DNA of 64,000 bases from Streptomyces violaceoruber (GCF_033406955.1 NZ_CP137734.1:7502001-7566000), one strand, 5' to 3'; counted from the first letter of the stretch, positions 16,385 to 25,362 are shown. A program made the numbers and translations. The notes: a model not told the origin generated them from the letters alone.

Positions 16385-16536
16385 GCCGCGTCCTCTCCTG
16401 CCGCCAAGGCAACCGGCTCCCTGCTGAGCCGCCGGCGGAGCACCGCCGGAGTGGACGTGCAATTTCACTGCCCGGTCCGTGCAAGGACGCCTTCGCCTTT
16501 CTCCCAACCCGTGTCTCGTAGGAGGCTGAACTTTCA

Positions 16537-17187
16537 ATGTCCGAATCCGCAAGGCCGTCTGACGATGGGGAGCTGGAGCCGGTTCGTATTCCGGATCCGC
16601 AGTTGGAGGGAATCGAGGCGAGCGTGCGGCGGCTCATGGAGCAGTCGGCGCAACAGGCTCAGCAGCTCGACCACCTCGCATCCGCGCCGGCGCCGAGCGG
16701 GTCACCGTTCGCCGCGTTCGGTATGCCGGGACTCGGCGGGCCTCCGGCCGCCGTTCCGCCGGAGCCTCGCCCAATCCTGGAACTCGACGGGGAGGAACGG
16801 GAAGACGAACTCGACGCCCTCTCGGACTGGGTCGACGACTTCTTCCTCCCGGTCTACGGAGCGGAGGTCACCACCGCGGCACCTTGGTGCCTGCAGTGGC
16901 AGGAGCACGACGACGTCGTGGCCTGGCTGCACGCCCTGTGGCTCGCCTACCAGCAGCACAAGGACCCCGAAGCCGGGCTCTCCGGCCTGTTCGTGTGGCA
17001 CCGCGACTTCCTCACCCACGCCGTCGCCGCGATTCGCGCGCCGGGCGGACCGCTGTCGGCCTGCATGACCTCCCCCGACCGGCCCGCTCACCGTCTCCTG
17101 CCCGGCCCGCCGCCGTCCGTGCGCACCGAGACCGCGGCCACGGCGGATGGCGCCGGCACTGCCGAGCCGGGCGAGCCGACGCCATGA
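16537..17187 (+). CDS. DUF4913 family protein
   Basis: ATG at 16537 with AGGAGG 11 bases upstream. The N-terminal 75 residues are disordered, with a coiled-coil-like stretch (VRRLMEQSAQQAQQLDHL). The conserved core spans residues 85-185, with WVDDFFLPVYGAEV, WCLQWQEHDDVVAWLHALW and LFVWHRDFLTHAVAAI, which I recognise as the DUF4913 fold found in many actinobacterial plasmids and integrative elements. It is followed, with ATGA overlap, by a RelE-like gene. Biochemical role unknown. Confidence 0.8.
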   Translation: MSESARPSDDGELEPVRIPDPQLEGIEASVRRLMEQSAQQAQQLDHLASAPAPSGSPFAAFGMPGLGGPPAAVPPEPRPILELDGEEREDELDALSDWVDDFFLPVYGAEVTTAAPWCLQWQEHDDVVAWLHALWLAYQQHKDPEAGLSGLFVWHRDFLTHAVAAIRAPGGPLSACMTSPDRPAHRLLPGPPPSVRTETAATADGAGTAEPGEPTP

Positions 17188-17669
17188 CCGCGGGAGCGGG
17201 ACAGCCCGCCTTCGGACTGAGCTTCGACCCTCGCGCGCTGACCGATCTCCTTCAGGCCCCCAGCGATATCCGCGACCTCACCCTCGCCTACCTGCAGGAA
17301 GTCGTGAACGCCCAGCGCTTCGGACAGCGCCTCGACGGCGACCTGGAGGGATTCCGGAAGCTGTTCGTGGACCGCCGCAAGGACTGGCGCGTCGTCTACG
17401 GCGTCCGCCCGGCGCCCGCGGAATCCGCCCACCCCAAGGAGATCCACGTCGTCGCGGTACGGCCGCGTGCGGGCAACGACGTCTACGACGAGGTCGGCCG
17501 CCGCCTGGGGATGACCCGCCGGCCGCTGAGCGCTCGGACGCACGCGGCCCGCTCGCGTTCCCCGCAGCTGACCACCCGTCCTCCCAAGCCCCGGCCCGGT
17601 CCGCCGCCTGCCGCACTGCCTGGCCTGCCCCGTCCCGCACCCAACCCCGCGCACCATCCCACCCGCTGA
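17184..17669 (+). CDS. RelE/ParE-like small protein
   Basis: Start at ATG 17184, overlapping the DUF4913 stop. Residues 8-110 (FGLSFDPRALTDLLQ, LFVDRRKDWRVVYGVRP, EIHVVAVRPRAGNDVYDEVG) have the beta-hairpin, strand and closing-helix pattern of RelE/ParE toxins. A disordered Pro/Arg tail of about 50 residues follows. No classical antitoxin precedes it; the coupled DUF4913 gene may be a partner, but this is inference. It could also be a non-toxic RelE-fold protein. Confidence 0.6.
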   Translation: MTAGAGQPAFGLSFDPRALTDLLQAPSDIRDLTLAYLQEVVNAQRFGQRLDGDLEGFRKLFVDRRKDWRVVYGVRPAPAESAHPKEIHVVAVRPRAGNDVYDEVGRRLGMTRRPLSARTHAARSRSPQLTTRPPKPRPGPPPAALPGLPRPAPNPAHHPTR

Positions 17670-17687
17670 ATGCACGGAGCGCCGCCC

Positions 17688-18386
17688 ATGCCCCCTCAAC
17701 CCGCGCCGACACCCACCCGGCGTGCGGTCACGCAGCTCGACCACCGCCTCGAAGCGGTCACCGGCCACGACATCGACACCCTGTGGACCTACCGCGACCG
17801 CGGCGCCCTCGACGAGCCACACACCCAACTGGTCGACCGGCACCGCACCCTGGCCAACGCCCAGATCGGCGTCACCTTCTACCTCAAGCTGCTCAACCGT
17901 CTCACGAGCGGTGAGTTCCCTGTCGACGGTGCCCTCTTCGTACGCATCGACCGCACCGTGGACCAGCTAGAGGAAGCCGCCAACGCGCGCGACGCCGCCG
18001 CCCAAGAGGTGCTCGCCGCCCTGGAGCCCATCGAGGCCGCCGCCGCAGCATCGACGCCCGACGAAGGACGACTCTCGACCGACGACCGGGCGGCACTGCT
18101 CGCCATCGCCGGCGGTGCCAAGCTCCACGAACACCTGCTGACAGGCCGACTGTCCGTGACCGCCTCCTCCGGCACCCGCATCCCCTATCCCCAGATGCAG
18201 CAGCTGGAACGCGCCGGCCTCACCGTCCGGGACACCAGCCACCCTGTGCACGCCGGCCAGCCCGTCTCCCTCACCGACGCCGGACGAGCCGCACTGCTGG
18301 ACGCCCGCCGGACTCTTGCAACGCATGCGCCGACGAGCCCGGCTCGCCCCGGCGCCCCGCCGTCCACTCCAGCGAAGCGGCGCTGA
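17688..18386 (+). CDS. Unknown 232-residue helical protein with winged-helix-like end
   Basis: I prefer the ATG at 17688, with GGAG at suitable spacing, over an ATG six codons upstream. The first half is helical (VTQLDHRLEAVTGHDIDTLW, TVDQLEEAANARDAAAQEVL). Residues 130-215 read ALLAIAGGAKLHEHLLTGRL, then MQQLERAGLTVRDTSH and VSLTDAGRAALLDARR, resembling a winged-helix domain with a terminal ALxDAG turn. It may bind DNA. It belongs to a run of small genes of similar build through 21.1 kb. Confidence 0.65.
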   Translation: MPPQPAPTPTRRAVTQLDHRLEAVTGHDIDTLWTYRDRGALDEPHTQLVDRHRTLANAQIGVTFYLKLLNRLTSGEFPVDGALFVRIDRTVDQLEEAANARDAAAQEVLAALEPIEAAAAASTPDEGRLSTDDRAALLAIAGGAKLHEHLLTGRLSVTASSGTRIPYPQMQQLERAGLTVRDTSHPVHAGQPVSLTDAGRAALLDARRTLATHAPTSPARPGAPPSTPAKRR

Positions 18387-18414
18387 ACTGCACCGATCCA
18401 CCGAAAGGCTCTTG

Positions 18415-19155
18415 TTGTCCCCCACCGAACCGGCGCCGGCCCGGAAGACCATCCCCCACGTCGGCTTCGAGCTGGACAACCTCGACTCCGACGAGGAGAG
18501 GTACCTCGACTTCTACCGCAAGGTCGCTGTCCACGAGGACATGCTCGTCCCCCTCGCCGAACACCACGACGGCCCGAACAGCTACTACGTGCTGTTCGAC
18601 CGCACCGCCACCTGGGGACGCCCCGGCATGCCCCAGGTGCTCGCCGTGCATCTGCAACGGGACCACGAAAAAGGCATGTTCAGCTTCGAGCACGCTCAGC
18701 TGCCGCTGCCTGCGATGGCGCAGTCCTGGCTCATCCACCGCGGCTGCCCGCCCGACGCCATCGGCCTCCACCCCGAACTGGGCCCGCCACCGGCGGACGA
18801 GGCCACGCGAGCACTGGAGCGACGCCTCGTCGGCGACGGCGACCACTACGCCATGGGCTACTCCTACACCAGCGACGACCCGGACGACATGGTCATCGTC
18901 GTGGTACTGCGTGCACAGGACGAGCAAGTCCCCAGCCCGTTCCGCGTGGTGGTCGAGGAGGTCGATACCGAGTGGTGGACGCACACCCTGCGGGAGGGCG
19001 GCTTCGACACGGCCGGTGAGGCCCTGCAGTGGTGCGACGACCGCCTCACCGGCAAGGCCGGGCCGCTCCCGCCGATCCGCCCGGCAGCCACCCCCAGCCG
19101 CCCGGCCGGTGTAGCGAAGGCCCCTGCCCCACACCCGCCCGGCCGCTCTCGCTGA
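18415..19155 (+). CDS. Unknown acidic 246-residue protein
   Basis: The TTG at 18415 has GAAAGG six bases upstream; the frame open from 18316 overlaps the upstream gene and is not needed. The protein is acidic, with HVGFELDNLDSDEERYLDFY near the N-terminus, YVLFDRTATWGRPGMPQVLA, and a C-terminal FRVVVEEVDTEWWTHTLREG segment that reads like a small alpha/beta domain. No membrane segments are present. It lies between the helical protein and the secreted SH3-like protein, in the same direction. Family not recognised. Confidence 0.65.
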   Translation: MSPTEPAPARKTIPHVGFELDNLDSDEERYLDFYRKVAVHEDMLVPLAEHHDGPNSYYVLFDRTATWGRPGMPQVLAVHLQRDHEKGMFSFEHAQLPLPAMAQSWLIHRGCPPDAIGLHPELGPPPADEATRALERRLVGDGDHYAMGYSYTSDDPDDMVIVVVLRAQDEQVPSPFRVVVEEVDTEWWTHTLREGGFDTAGEALQWCDDRLTGKAGPLPPIRPAATPSRPAGVAKAPAPHPPGRSR

Positions 19156-19302
19156 GCGCAGTTCCAGTCGCGGGCGGCGCAACATAGCCGACGATCGCCG
19201 GTTAGCCAAACCGCCGATTCTCCGGACTCTTATACAGCCGCCGGGACAACTCCTGCGGCCACTTCCCCGCATTCCCTGTGCCTTCACGGAGGTTTCTTCC
19301 GC

Positions 19303-19656
19303 ATGCGCTCCACCCGAATCGCCATATCCGCGGCGATGCTCGGCACGCTCGCGCTGCCGGCGCTGTCCGCCACGCCCGCCAGCGCCGCGACCGTACCCAC
19401 CGCAGCAACCGCCACCCCTGCCGTGAGCTGCCACAACCTGCCGCCGCTCCTGTACGCGGTGCACACCAAGGCCGTGACCATCCGGTCCAAGGCCAGCTCG
19501 AAGTCCACCGCGCTCGGTGTGCTCTACAAGAGCCACAAGTTCAGCGTGTCCAAGAAGAGCGGCAACTGGCTCTACATCACGGACAAGACGACCGGCGTCA
19601 AGGGCTGGGTCTCCGGCACCTACGTCTACCGCGACGTCCGCATGTGTCTGGACTGA
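19303..19656 (+). CDS. Secreted small SH3-domain protein
   Basis: A standard signal peptide (MRSTRIAISAAMLGTLALPA, cleavage after ASA near residue 28) precedes a single bacterial SH3-like domain: VTIRSKASSKSTALGVLYKS, FSVSKKSGNWLYITDK, GVKGWVSGTYVYRDV. Two cysteines, in SCHNLP and MCLD, could form a disulfide clamping the domain. Such proteins usually bind peptidoglycan outside the cell. GGAGG lies 11 bases before the ATG. It has its own upstream intergenic region (about 147 bp), so it may be separately transcribed. Confidence 0.8.
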   Translation: MRSTRIAISAAMLGTLALPALSATPASAATVPTAATATPAVSCHNLPPLLYAVHTKAVTIRSKASSKSTALGVLYKSHKFSVSKKSGNWLYITDKTTGVKGWVSGTYVYRDVRMCLD

Positions 19657-19756
19657 CTGACCGGATCCAGCACGTCCCGCCTAGCGGCGGGGGCATCGAG
19701 TACAGCCGCCCCTCACATTCCGCAGGCACCGGCCCATCCAGAACAGGAGATCCCTT

Positions 19757-20239
19757 TTGACCGACGGCATATCCGATGAGTCTGCGGATGTCGTGGGCGT
19801 ACTCACCGAACGGATCGAGGCCCGCTTCGACATGGGCATGGACCAGTTGAAGGCCGCGGTCGCCGCCGCTCCGACCGCGAACCCCAACGCCACCGACGTC
19901 GTCAAGTGGCACGGCCTTCTCGTCGAGGCCCAGTCCGTGCTGGAGCGCGCAGAGGAAGACCTCCTCGCCGCCCTTGAGACCCAGCCCAGCGAGGTCGACG
20001 ACCCGACGATGGGCCTCGCCCATCGGGTGAACGCCGCCGTCACCACCCGCGACGGCCGGGCCATGGTCGTGCGGTGGCTCCTCGACCCGGACGCCCCGGG
20101 AAAGAAGGACCTCGCCGCAGAGCGCCTGGCCCGCCTCCGGCCCCGAAGCGGCCCGGCGGTGCAGACCAGCGCCCCCAACCGGCCGGCAGGGACACTCGCA
20201 CCGGCGTCGGCGTGGCGGCCGGCGAGGTCCGCCCGATGA
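19757..20239 (+). CDS. Unknown 160-residue helical protein
   Basis: TTG start at 19757 with CAGGAG about eight bases upstream. The first 130 residues are helical (SADVVGVLTERIEARFDMGM, LVEAQSVLERAEEDLLAALE, MVVRWLLDPDAPGKKDLAAE); the last 30 are low-complexity. Its stop overlaps the start of the next gene (ATGA). It is probably a member of a plasmid-specific family of small helical proteins with the two genes that follow. No known domain is recognised. Confidence 0.65.
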   Translation: MTDGISDESADVVGVLTERIEARFDMGMDQLKAAVAAAPTANPNATDVVKWHGLLVEAQSVLERAEEDLLAALETQPSEVDDPTMGLAHRVNAAVTTRDGRAMVVRWLLDPDAPGKKDLAAERLARLRPRSGPAVQTSAPNRPAGTLAPASAWRPARSAR

Positions 20240-20679
20240 GCCGGGACAAGGCCAGCACCATGGACACCGACCTGCAGAAGGTCTTCGGGAACCCGGTACC
20301 CGAGCTGTACGAGGCGGTTGCCGGCCACGATGTTTCACCCGCGCTCGCCCGGGCCCTGGAGCTGCGCTCGTTCCTGGCGCTCACCGAGGAGCAGGTCGCC
20401 CGCGTCCGCGACCGCGTCCACGCCGACATGGATCCCGACCGTGACATGGACGAACTGTCGGCGGACAAGCTCCGCTTCGACGCGCAGTGGCTGGAAGCAG
20501 CGCTGGAGGCCCGCGACGGCTACCGCGCAGCCCTCGGCGAGCTGCTGCGCACCATGCCCCCGCCTGCCCAGCAGGTCCGGCCTGTCCGCACGGCGCAGCT
20601 CAGGGCCACCGCAACCCTGCCCCCGTCTGCCGCCCCGGCACTCCTGCGTGCCGGGGCGGCCCGGGCCCGCCGACCGTGA
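20236..20679 (+). CDS. Unknown helical protein, paralogue A, 147 aa
   Basis: I start at ATG 20236, coupled by ATGA to the upstream gene. The N-terminal region, VFGNPVPELYEAVAGHDVSP then ALELRSFLALTEEQVARVRD, aligns with the next gene's LYGAPLADLEAHAQDQPPGM and MHDALALAERSIDFHRDHL. Both therefore derive from one ancestral two-helix module. The C-terminus is a low-complexity tail. The tandem paralogy suggests a scaffold or DNA-associated helical protein, but no function can be read from the sequence. Confidence 0.65.
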   Translation: MSRDKASTMDTDLQKVFGNPVPELYEAVAGHDVSPALARALELRSFLALTEEQVARVRDRVHADMDPDRDMDELSADKLRFDAQWLEAALEARDGYRAALGELLRTMPPPAQQVRPVRTAQLRATATLPPSAAPALLRAGAARARRP

Positions 20680-20689
20680 AGGCCCCTGA

Positions 20690-21103
20690 TTGCCCCAACT
20701 CACGTCCACCGACATAGCCGGACGGATCGAGGACCTGTACGGCGCACCGCTCGCCGACCTCGAAGCTCATGCCCAGGATCAGCCACCCGGCATGCTTTCC
20801 GCCCTGCTCGGCATGCACGACGCTCTCGCCCTGGCCGAGCGCAGCATCGACTTCCATCGCGACCACCTCACCCAGCTCATCCACCCTGAGCGGCAGATCG
20901 GCCCGCACGAGGTCTCCCACCTCCTCGACGGCACCCGTCGGCTCGCCGAAGCTGTTGCCGTCCGCGAGGCCCAGGCCACATCGGTCGCCGCCGTCCTGCA
21001 GAGCCTGGCCCGCGCTCCGGCCCCGACGTCTGCCTCTCCTACTCCCGCGCCGCCTGCTCCGGCCGCGCCCCCGGTGGCGCAGAGCGCGGCGCGCAGCCGC
21101 TGA
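20690..21103 (+). CDS. Unknown helical protein, paralogue B, 137 aa
   Basis: TTG start at 20690 with GAAGG upstream, ten bases after the previous stop. It begins MPQLTSTDIAGRIEDLYGAP and continues with a helical core (LLGMHDALALAERSIDFHRD, HEVSHLLDGTRRLAEAVAVR) and a Pro/Ala-rich tail. It is similar in length, order of helices and tail composition to the gene before it. It closes the group of small genes; a 43-bp gap with AGGAG separates it from the HxlR-type regulator. Confidence 0.65.
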   Translation: MPQLTSTDIAGRIEDLYGAPLADLEAHAQDQPPGMLSALLGMHDALALAERSIDFHRDHLTQLIHPERQIGPHEVSHLLDGTRRLAEAVAVREAQATSVAAVLQSLARAPAPTSASPTPAPPAPAAPPVAQSAARSR

Positions 21104-21146
21104 CCCCCAGGCGATCCCCCTTTCCTTTCACCCAGGAGTTCCTCCC

Positions 21147-21989
21147 TTGGCCATCACCGCTCTGCCACCCGATGCCGACGCCGACATCGCCAGGGTCACC
21201 GAGGCCCTCGCCATGATCACCCCGCGCTGGAACGTGAGGATCCTGCTGGCCCTCTCCGGCCCGCCGCTGCGCTACAGCGAGCTGGCGGCCAAGGTGTCCT
21301 GGCTGCAGAACGGACAGCTCCACCCCAAGCTCACGGCGCTGTGCGACGCCGGACTCGTCGAGCGCACCGAACACACCGCACGGCACGTGACCTACGGCCA
21401 CACCGAGCGAGCCACTGCCCTGTTGCCGATCCTGCCGGTGATCGTCACCTGGGCCGAGGAGCACTTGGAGAAGGCCGATCGCCCGCTGGCCGCGATCGAG
21501 CAGATCGAGGACAGTCTCACCCTGCTCACCCGGCGCCACGCCGCCGCCATCCTGTGGGTGCTCAAGTCGCGTAAGGAGGTCAGCGGCCGGGTTCTGGCCC
21601 GGATCGTGATGCCCAGCAGCGACTGGACTAACATCTATCCGCCGTTGCGCCAGCTCGTTGCCGACGGTCTGGCCGACACCGAGGGAAACGGCCAGCCGTA
21701 CCGGCTGTCCGCCGCCGGCGATGCCCTGGGCCCCGTGCTCGGCACGCTGTCCGCCTGGTCCGCCGGGCAACCCCTCGACCAGGCAGCCAGCCACCCCGTC
21801 TGGGGGCAGCCGCAGGCCAAGAGCGCGCCGAGGCCGTGGGTCAGCAGCCCGTCACGGCCGGCGCCCGTGGCGCTTCCACCTGCTCGGGCGGTTGGGTCGT
21901 CCCCGGTGTGGCACCACCGCGACCTCTTCTCGCACGCTGCCACCGGCCGCCCGACGGCAGCCATCCCGGCGGGAGGCCCGCGCCGATGA
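21147..21989 (+). CDS. HxlR-type transcriptional regulator with two winged-helix units
   Basis: TTG start at 21147 with AGGAG about eight bases upstream gives 280 residues; the longer frame from 20769 is shadow. Residues 15-110 are a clear HxlR winged helix (ITPRWNVRILLALSGPPLRY, QLHPKLTALCDAGLVERTEH, RHVTYGHTERATALLPIL). Residues 120-200 repeat the pattern in degenerate form (RRHAAAILWVLKSRKEVSGR, NIYPPLRQLVADGLADTEGN). The last 75 residues are a disordered Pro/Ser tail. It probably controls the overlapping genes that follow, to 26510. Confidence 0.8.
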   Translation: MAITALPPDADADIARVTEALAMITPRWNVRILLALSGPPLRYSELAAKVSWLQNGQLHPKLTALCDAGLVERTEHTARHVTYGHTERATALLPILPVIVTWAEEHLEKADRPLAAIEQIEDSLTLLTRRHAAAILWVLKSRKEVSGRVLARIVMPSSDWTNIYPPLRQLVADGLADTEGNGQPYRLSAAGDALGPVLGTLSAWSAGQPLDQAASHPVWGQPQAKSAPRPWVSSPSRPAPVALPPARAVGSSPVWHHRDLFSHAATGRPTAAIPAGGPRR

Positions 21990-22501
21990 GCACTTCCTTC
22001 CCCCCTGCCGAAGCGCGCCAGGTCATCGACCTGCTGGCCTCACGCTCCTTGATCCGTCTGGTCACCGAGATCGACGACAACGGCGCCATACCGCCGCGAC
22101 GGCTCGCCGGCACCCTGCCCGACCTTTCCGCGCACCAACTGCGCAGTGCATCCGACACGGCCCGTGCCCACGGCCTCGTCCGGGTCGCGCCCGGCGCCGG
22201 TCTGGAACTCACGGACTCCGGGATGGAACTGGCCGACTTGTACGACGCGCTAGCCCGGTGGGAGCGGCGTCACTCGGCCCCCGCCGCCGTCTGCGAGTTC
22301 AGCAGCCGCATCCAGCACGTTCTCGGCCTGCTGGCACCCTCACTCACCCCCGGGAACGCCGACCGCCCCGCACCCCTGCCCGACGCGCACCCGATCAGCG
22401 CGGAGGCTGAGGCGGACCTAGCGCGCGTCCGCACGCACCTGATCCAGTGGCTGGCCGGCAACCCCCAGGTGACCAGGGCCGAGCCCGAGCGGGCCGCGTG
22501 A
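21986..22501 (+). CDS. Winged-helix regulator-like protein, 171 aa
   Basis: ATG at 21986, coupled by ATGA to the HxlR-type gene. Residues 10-90 (ARQVIDLLASRSLIRLVTEI, PPRRLAGTLPDLSAHQLRSA, ELTDSGMELADLYDALARWE) look like one HxlR/PadR-type unit with the DSGxEL turn. The rest is helical (ADLARVRTHLIQWLAGNP). It may work with the upstream two-unit regulator as a pair. Its stop overlaps the GTG of the MFS transporter. Confidence 0.65.
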   Translation: MSTSFPPAEARQVIDLLASRSLIRLVTEIDDNGAIPPRRLAGTLPDLSAHQLRSASDTARAHGLVRVAPGAGLELTDSGMELADLYDALARWERRHSAPAAVCEFSSRIQHVLGLLAPSLTPGNADRPAPLPDAHPISAEAEADLARVRTHLIQWLAGNPQVTRAEPERAA

Positions 22502-23733
22502 GCGCAGCGGTCACACCCCGGCACGCACGCCACACTGCCGGGCTGATGAGCAGCATTTACCTGCCGCGCGCGGCGGACGCGTTGGCGTTCGCGATGTCCA
22601 CCTACGGCATTCCGTTGCTCGTTCTGGCCACGACTGGCTCCGCCGTGCTGACGGGGGCCGCGTTCGCCCTGGAGTGGATCCCGCGCCTGGCAGCGTTCGG
22701 GTGGGCCGGGTCGATCGTCGACCGGCGCGGCGCCTCGGTGGTCTTCCACCTCGCCTCACTGGGGCGGGCGCTGGTTCTCGCCGCCGGCGCGGTCCTGCTG
22801 TACCTCTACCCGTCCGGTGCTGCGGCGAGCGTGACGGTGATGGTGCTGGCGGCGGCGACCGGTGTGCTCACTGAGTTCAGTTACATCGCCGTCGAGACTG
22901 CAGGTGCCGCCGCCGGCCGCCGAGCGGGGCCTCGGGCTCACCGTGTCCAGGCTGCCCTGCTCGGCATCGACCAGACGGCGACCTTGGCCGGACCGGCGCT
23001 CGCCGGCGTGCTGCTGCTCGCCGGTCCGCCGTCGATGCTCGCGGTGGTCACCGTGCTCTCGCTGCTGGCCGCGCTGCTCGCCCTGCGCACACCGCCCTCA
23101 CCCGTGGCCCCGGCCCGCACGCCGAAGGGGCGGCCCGGCGCCGGGCTCGTCACCGGGTGGCGCACCATCCGCGCGCTCCCCGCGCTCGGCTGGTTGGTGG
23201 CCGGGCTGACCCTGTCCAACCTGTCTATCGGCCTTCTCCAGGCAGCCGGTCCGGTGATCGTCGTCCAGCACTTCGGGCAGTCCACCACGGCCGTCGGCCT
23301 GGTGTGGTCCGCCGCAGCGGCGGCCACTTTGGTGGCCGTCACCGTCTGTCGGTTCGCGTTGGACCGCCTGGGCCTGTGGCCGGTGGGAGTCGCCTGCTCC
23401 GTCATCGCTTCGCTCGCCTGTCTCGCAGCCCCCCTGGCCCCCGACTACCTGTCCTACCTGGTCATGGTCGCGGTCCTGATGGCAGCCGATGGCGGCTTGG
23501 CGGTCGTCCTGCGCACCCTGCGCTCCCGCCTGATCCCCCCGGAGGCATTCGGCAGCACCCTGTCGGCCACCATCCTCATCCTCCTGCTGCCCTTCCCCCT
23601 CGCCGGCGTGCTCACCGCGCTCACCCCGCCCGACGCGCTGGGCCACGTCATCACCGCCTGTGCCGCCCTGCAAACCCTCGGCCTGTTCTGCGCCTTCGCC
23701 CGCCTGCGCACCGACCCTGCCCTGCGCGCCTGA
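22498..23733 (+). CDS. MFS transporter (MFS_3/enterobactin-exporter-like)
   Basis: GTG at 22498 overlaps the previous stop (GTGA); 411 residues with about twelve hydrophobic segments. The loop after helix 2 reads GWAGSIVDRRGASVVFHLAS, a variant of the MFS GxxxDRxG signature, and a symmetric FALDRLGLWPVG follows helix 8. This is an inner-membrane exporter of unknown substrate. A second MFS gene lies at 25359, so the cluster has two exporters around an ATP-grasp ligase. Confidence 0.82.
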   Translation: MSAAVTPRHARHTAGLMSSIYLPRAADALAFAMSTYGIPLLVLATTGSAVLTGAAFALEWIPRLAAFGWAGSIVDRRGASVVFHLASLGRALVLAAGAVLLYLYPSGAAASVTVMVLAAATGVLTEFSYIAVETAGAAAGRRAGPRAHRVQAALLGIDQTATLAGPALAGVLLLAGPPSMLAVVTVLSLLAALLALRTPPSPVAPARTPKGRPGAGLVTGWRTIRALPALGWLVAGLTLSNLSIGLLQAAGPVIVVQHFGQSTTAVGLVWSAAAAATLVAVTVCRFALDRLGLWPVGVACSVIASLACLAAPLAPDYLSYLVMVAVLMAADGGLAVVLRTLRSRLIPPEAFGSTLSATILILLLPFPLAGVLTALTPPDALGHVITACAALQTLGLFCAFARLRTDPALRA

Positions 23734-23762
23734 CCCGGCTGTCCCGCCCGTGGAGGACCCCT

Positions 23763-24065
23763 ATGACCATCGCCGCCCTCGGGTCGCACCGCGCGACCGG
23801 CCGCACCATCACCGAGCAGTTCCACGCCTTCGATGCCCGCAACCCGCACGTGTACCGATCCCTCGAACGCATGGCCGCCCGCCGCCTGGCCGCCGGAGCA
23901 ACCCGGATCAGCCTCAAGGACCTCTTCGAAGACCTTCGCCGCCAACTCCCGTACAGCGTGGCCGGGCTGAACAACAACTTCACCGCTCTCTACGCCCGTC
24001 GCCTCATCGACGACCACCCCCACTGGTCCCACGCGTTCGAGCTGCGCCGGCGCCGCGCCGCCTGA
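23763..24065 (+). CDS. Small phage/plasmid-type protein, 100 aa
   Basis: ATG at 23763 with GGAGG eight bases upstream. The protein reads FHAFDARNPHVYRSLERMAA, RISLKDLFEDLRRQLPYSVA and LNNNFTALYARRLIDDHPHW. I recall this arrangement from short proteins encoded in phages and mobile elements that share the FxxxNPHVYxxL start and the end NxxTxxYAR; they are thought to be DNA-associated, but no function is established. It sits between an exporter and the ATP-grasp gene. Confidence 0.7.
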   Translation: MTIAALGSHRATGRTITEQFHAFDARNPHVYRSLERMAARRLAAGATRISLKDLFEDLRRQLPYSVAGLNNNFTALYARRLIDDHPHWSHAFELRRRRAA

Positions 24066-24117
24066 GACACACCGCCTTTTCCCTGCCCTGCCGTCCCTCG
24101 ATACGGAGAATTCCCTC

Positions 24118-25362
24118 TTGCCCGCTCGCCCTGTTGTACTCGTCGTCGCTCCCGGAGATGAGAACTACCGCGGCTACTGCCTTGAGCAGGTCGCCGACGC
24201 CTACAGAGTCGTGCTGCTCACCGGCACCGAACCCTCGTGGGAGAAGCCGCACATCACCGATCACGCCGTCGTGGACCTCAGCGATCCTGCCGCGCTGTTG
24301 GCGGGGGGCCGGGCCCTGGCCGCACGCCACGACCTCGCCGGTGTCATGACCTGGGACGAGTGGAGTGTGGTCCCGACCGCCCGACTCGCCCGCCAGCTCG
24401 GCTTGTCCACCACCGCGCCCGAAGTGATGCAGGGGTGCCGCAACAAGGCCACCGCTCGGTCGCTGTTCGCCCGCCACGGCGTGCCCTCGGCCGCTTCGGT
24501 GAGCGTGCGTACCCGGCAGGAGGCCGAAGCCGCCGCCGACCGGATCGGCTATCCCGTGGTGCTGAAGCCTGCCTCACACGCGGGTGCCATCGGCGTGCTC
24601 CGCGTCGATGACCGCGACCAGCTCACGGCCGCCTACCGGGCGGCCGAACGGACGGCCGGTCAGGGCACCGAGAGCACCAGCGTCCTCGTCGAGGAGTTCC
24701 TCGACGGGCCGGAGATCTCCGTGGAGTGTGTCACCTACCGCGGCGCCACCACGGCGGTGGCGGTCAACCGCAAGACCATCAGCCCTCCGCCGCACTTCGA
24801 GCAGCTGGCCCACAGTGTGGACGCCGACGACCCGCTCCGGGAGACCGTCGCGCCGGCCGCCCGGGCGGCGATCAACGCCCTCGGCATCACCGACGGCGTC
24901 AGCCACATAGAGATGCGCCTCGTCGACGGCAGGCCCCGCCTCATCGAGGTCAACGCTCGCCTGGCCGGAGACATGATCGGCCACCTCGTGCGTCTCGCCA
25001 CCGGCATCGACCTGGTCCGTGCCGCCGCCGACATCGCCTGCGACCGTGCCCCCGACCTCACGCCCACCAGGTCCTCGGCCGCCGCCATCCGGCTTCTCTA
25101 TCCGGACACCTCCGGCACCCTCACCCACCTCACCTACGACGGGCCCCGTCCGACGTGGCTGGACCGGCTGCACTACCAGTGCCGCCCCGGTGACCAGCTC
25201 CTCCTCCCCGCCGACGGAGGAAACCTGTACACCGGCCGGATCGGCTACCTCATCACCACCGCCACCACCGGCCAGCAGGCGCGTGCACGCGCCGACCAGG
25301 CTGCTCGTGCCGTCACCGCGGTCCTCGACCGGACCTCCGGCCCCCGTAGCGCTGCGGCGTGA
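24118..25362 (+). CDS. ATP-grasp carboxylate-amine ligase
   Basis: TTG start at 24118 with GGAG upstream; 414 residues. The N-terminus (VVLVVAPGDENYRGYCLEQV) is the pre-ATP-grasp fold. The ATP-grasp core includes RNKATARSLFARHGVPSA, IGYPVVLKPASHAGAIGV, VLVEEFLDGPEISVECV and the metal-binding pair HIEMRLVDGRPRLIEVNARL. The family joins a carboxylate to an amine through an acyl phosphate, as in dipeptide, amino-acid conjugate or antimetabolite synthesis. Its stop overlaps the GTG of the second MFS gene, which suggests the product is exported. Substrates cannot be read from the sequence. Confidence 0.88.
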   Translation: MPARPVVLVVAPGDENYRGYCLEQVADAYRVVLLTGTEPSWEKPHITDHAVVDLSDPAALLAGGRALAARHDLAGVMTWDEWSVVPTARLARQLGLSTTAPEVMQGCRNKATARSLFARHGVPSAASVSVRTRQEAEAAADRIGYPVVLKPASHAGAIGVLRVDDRDQLTAAYRAAERTAGQGTESTSVLVEEFLDGPEISVECVTYRGATTAVAVNRKTISPPPHFEQLAHSVDADDPLRETVAPAARAAINALGITDGVSHIEMRLVDGRPRLIEVNARLAGDMIGHLVRLATGIDLVRAAADIACDRAPDLTPTRSSAAAIRLLYPDTSGTLTHLTYDGPRPTWLDRLHYQCRPGDQLLLPADGGNLYTGRIGYLITTATTGQQARARADQAARAVTAVLDRTSGPRSAAA

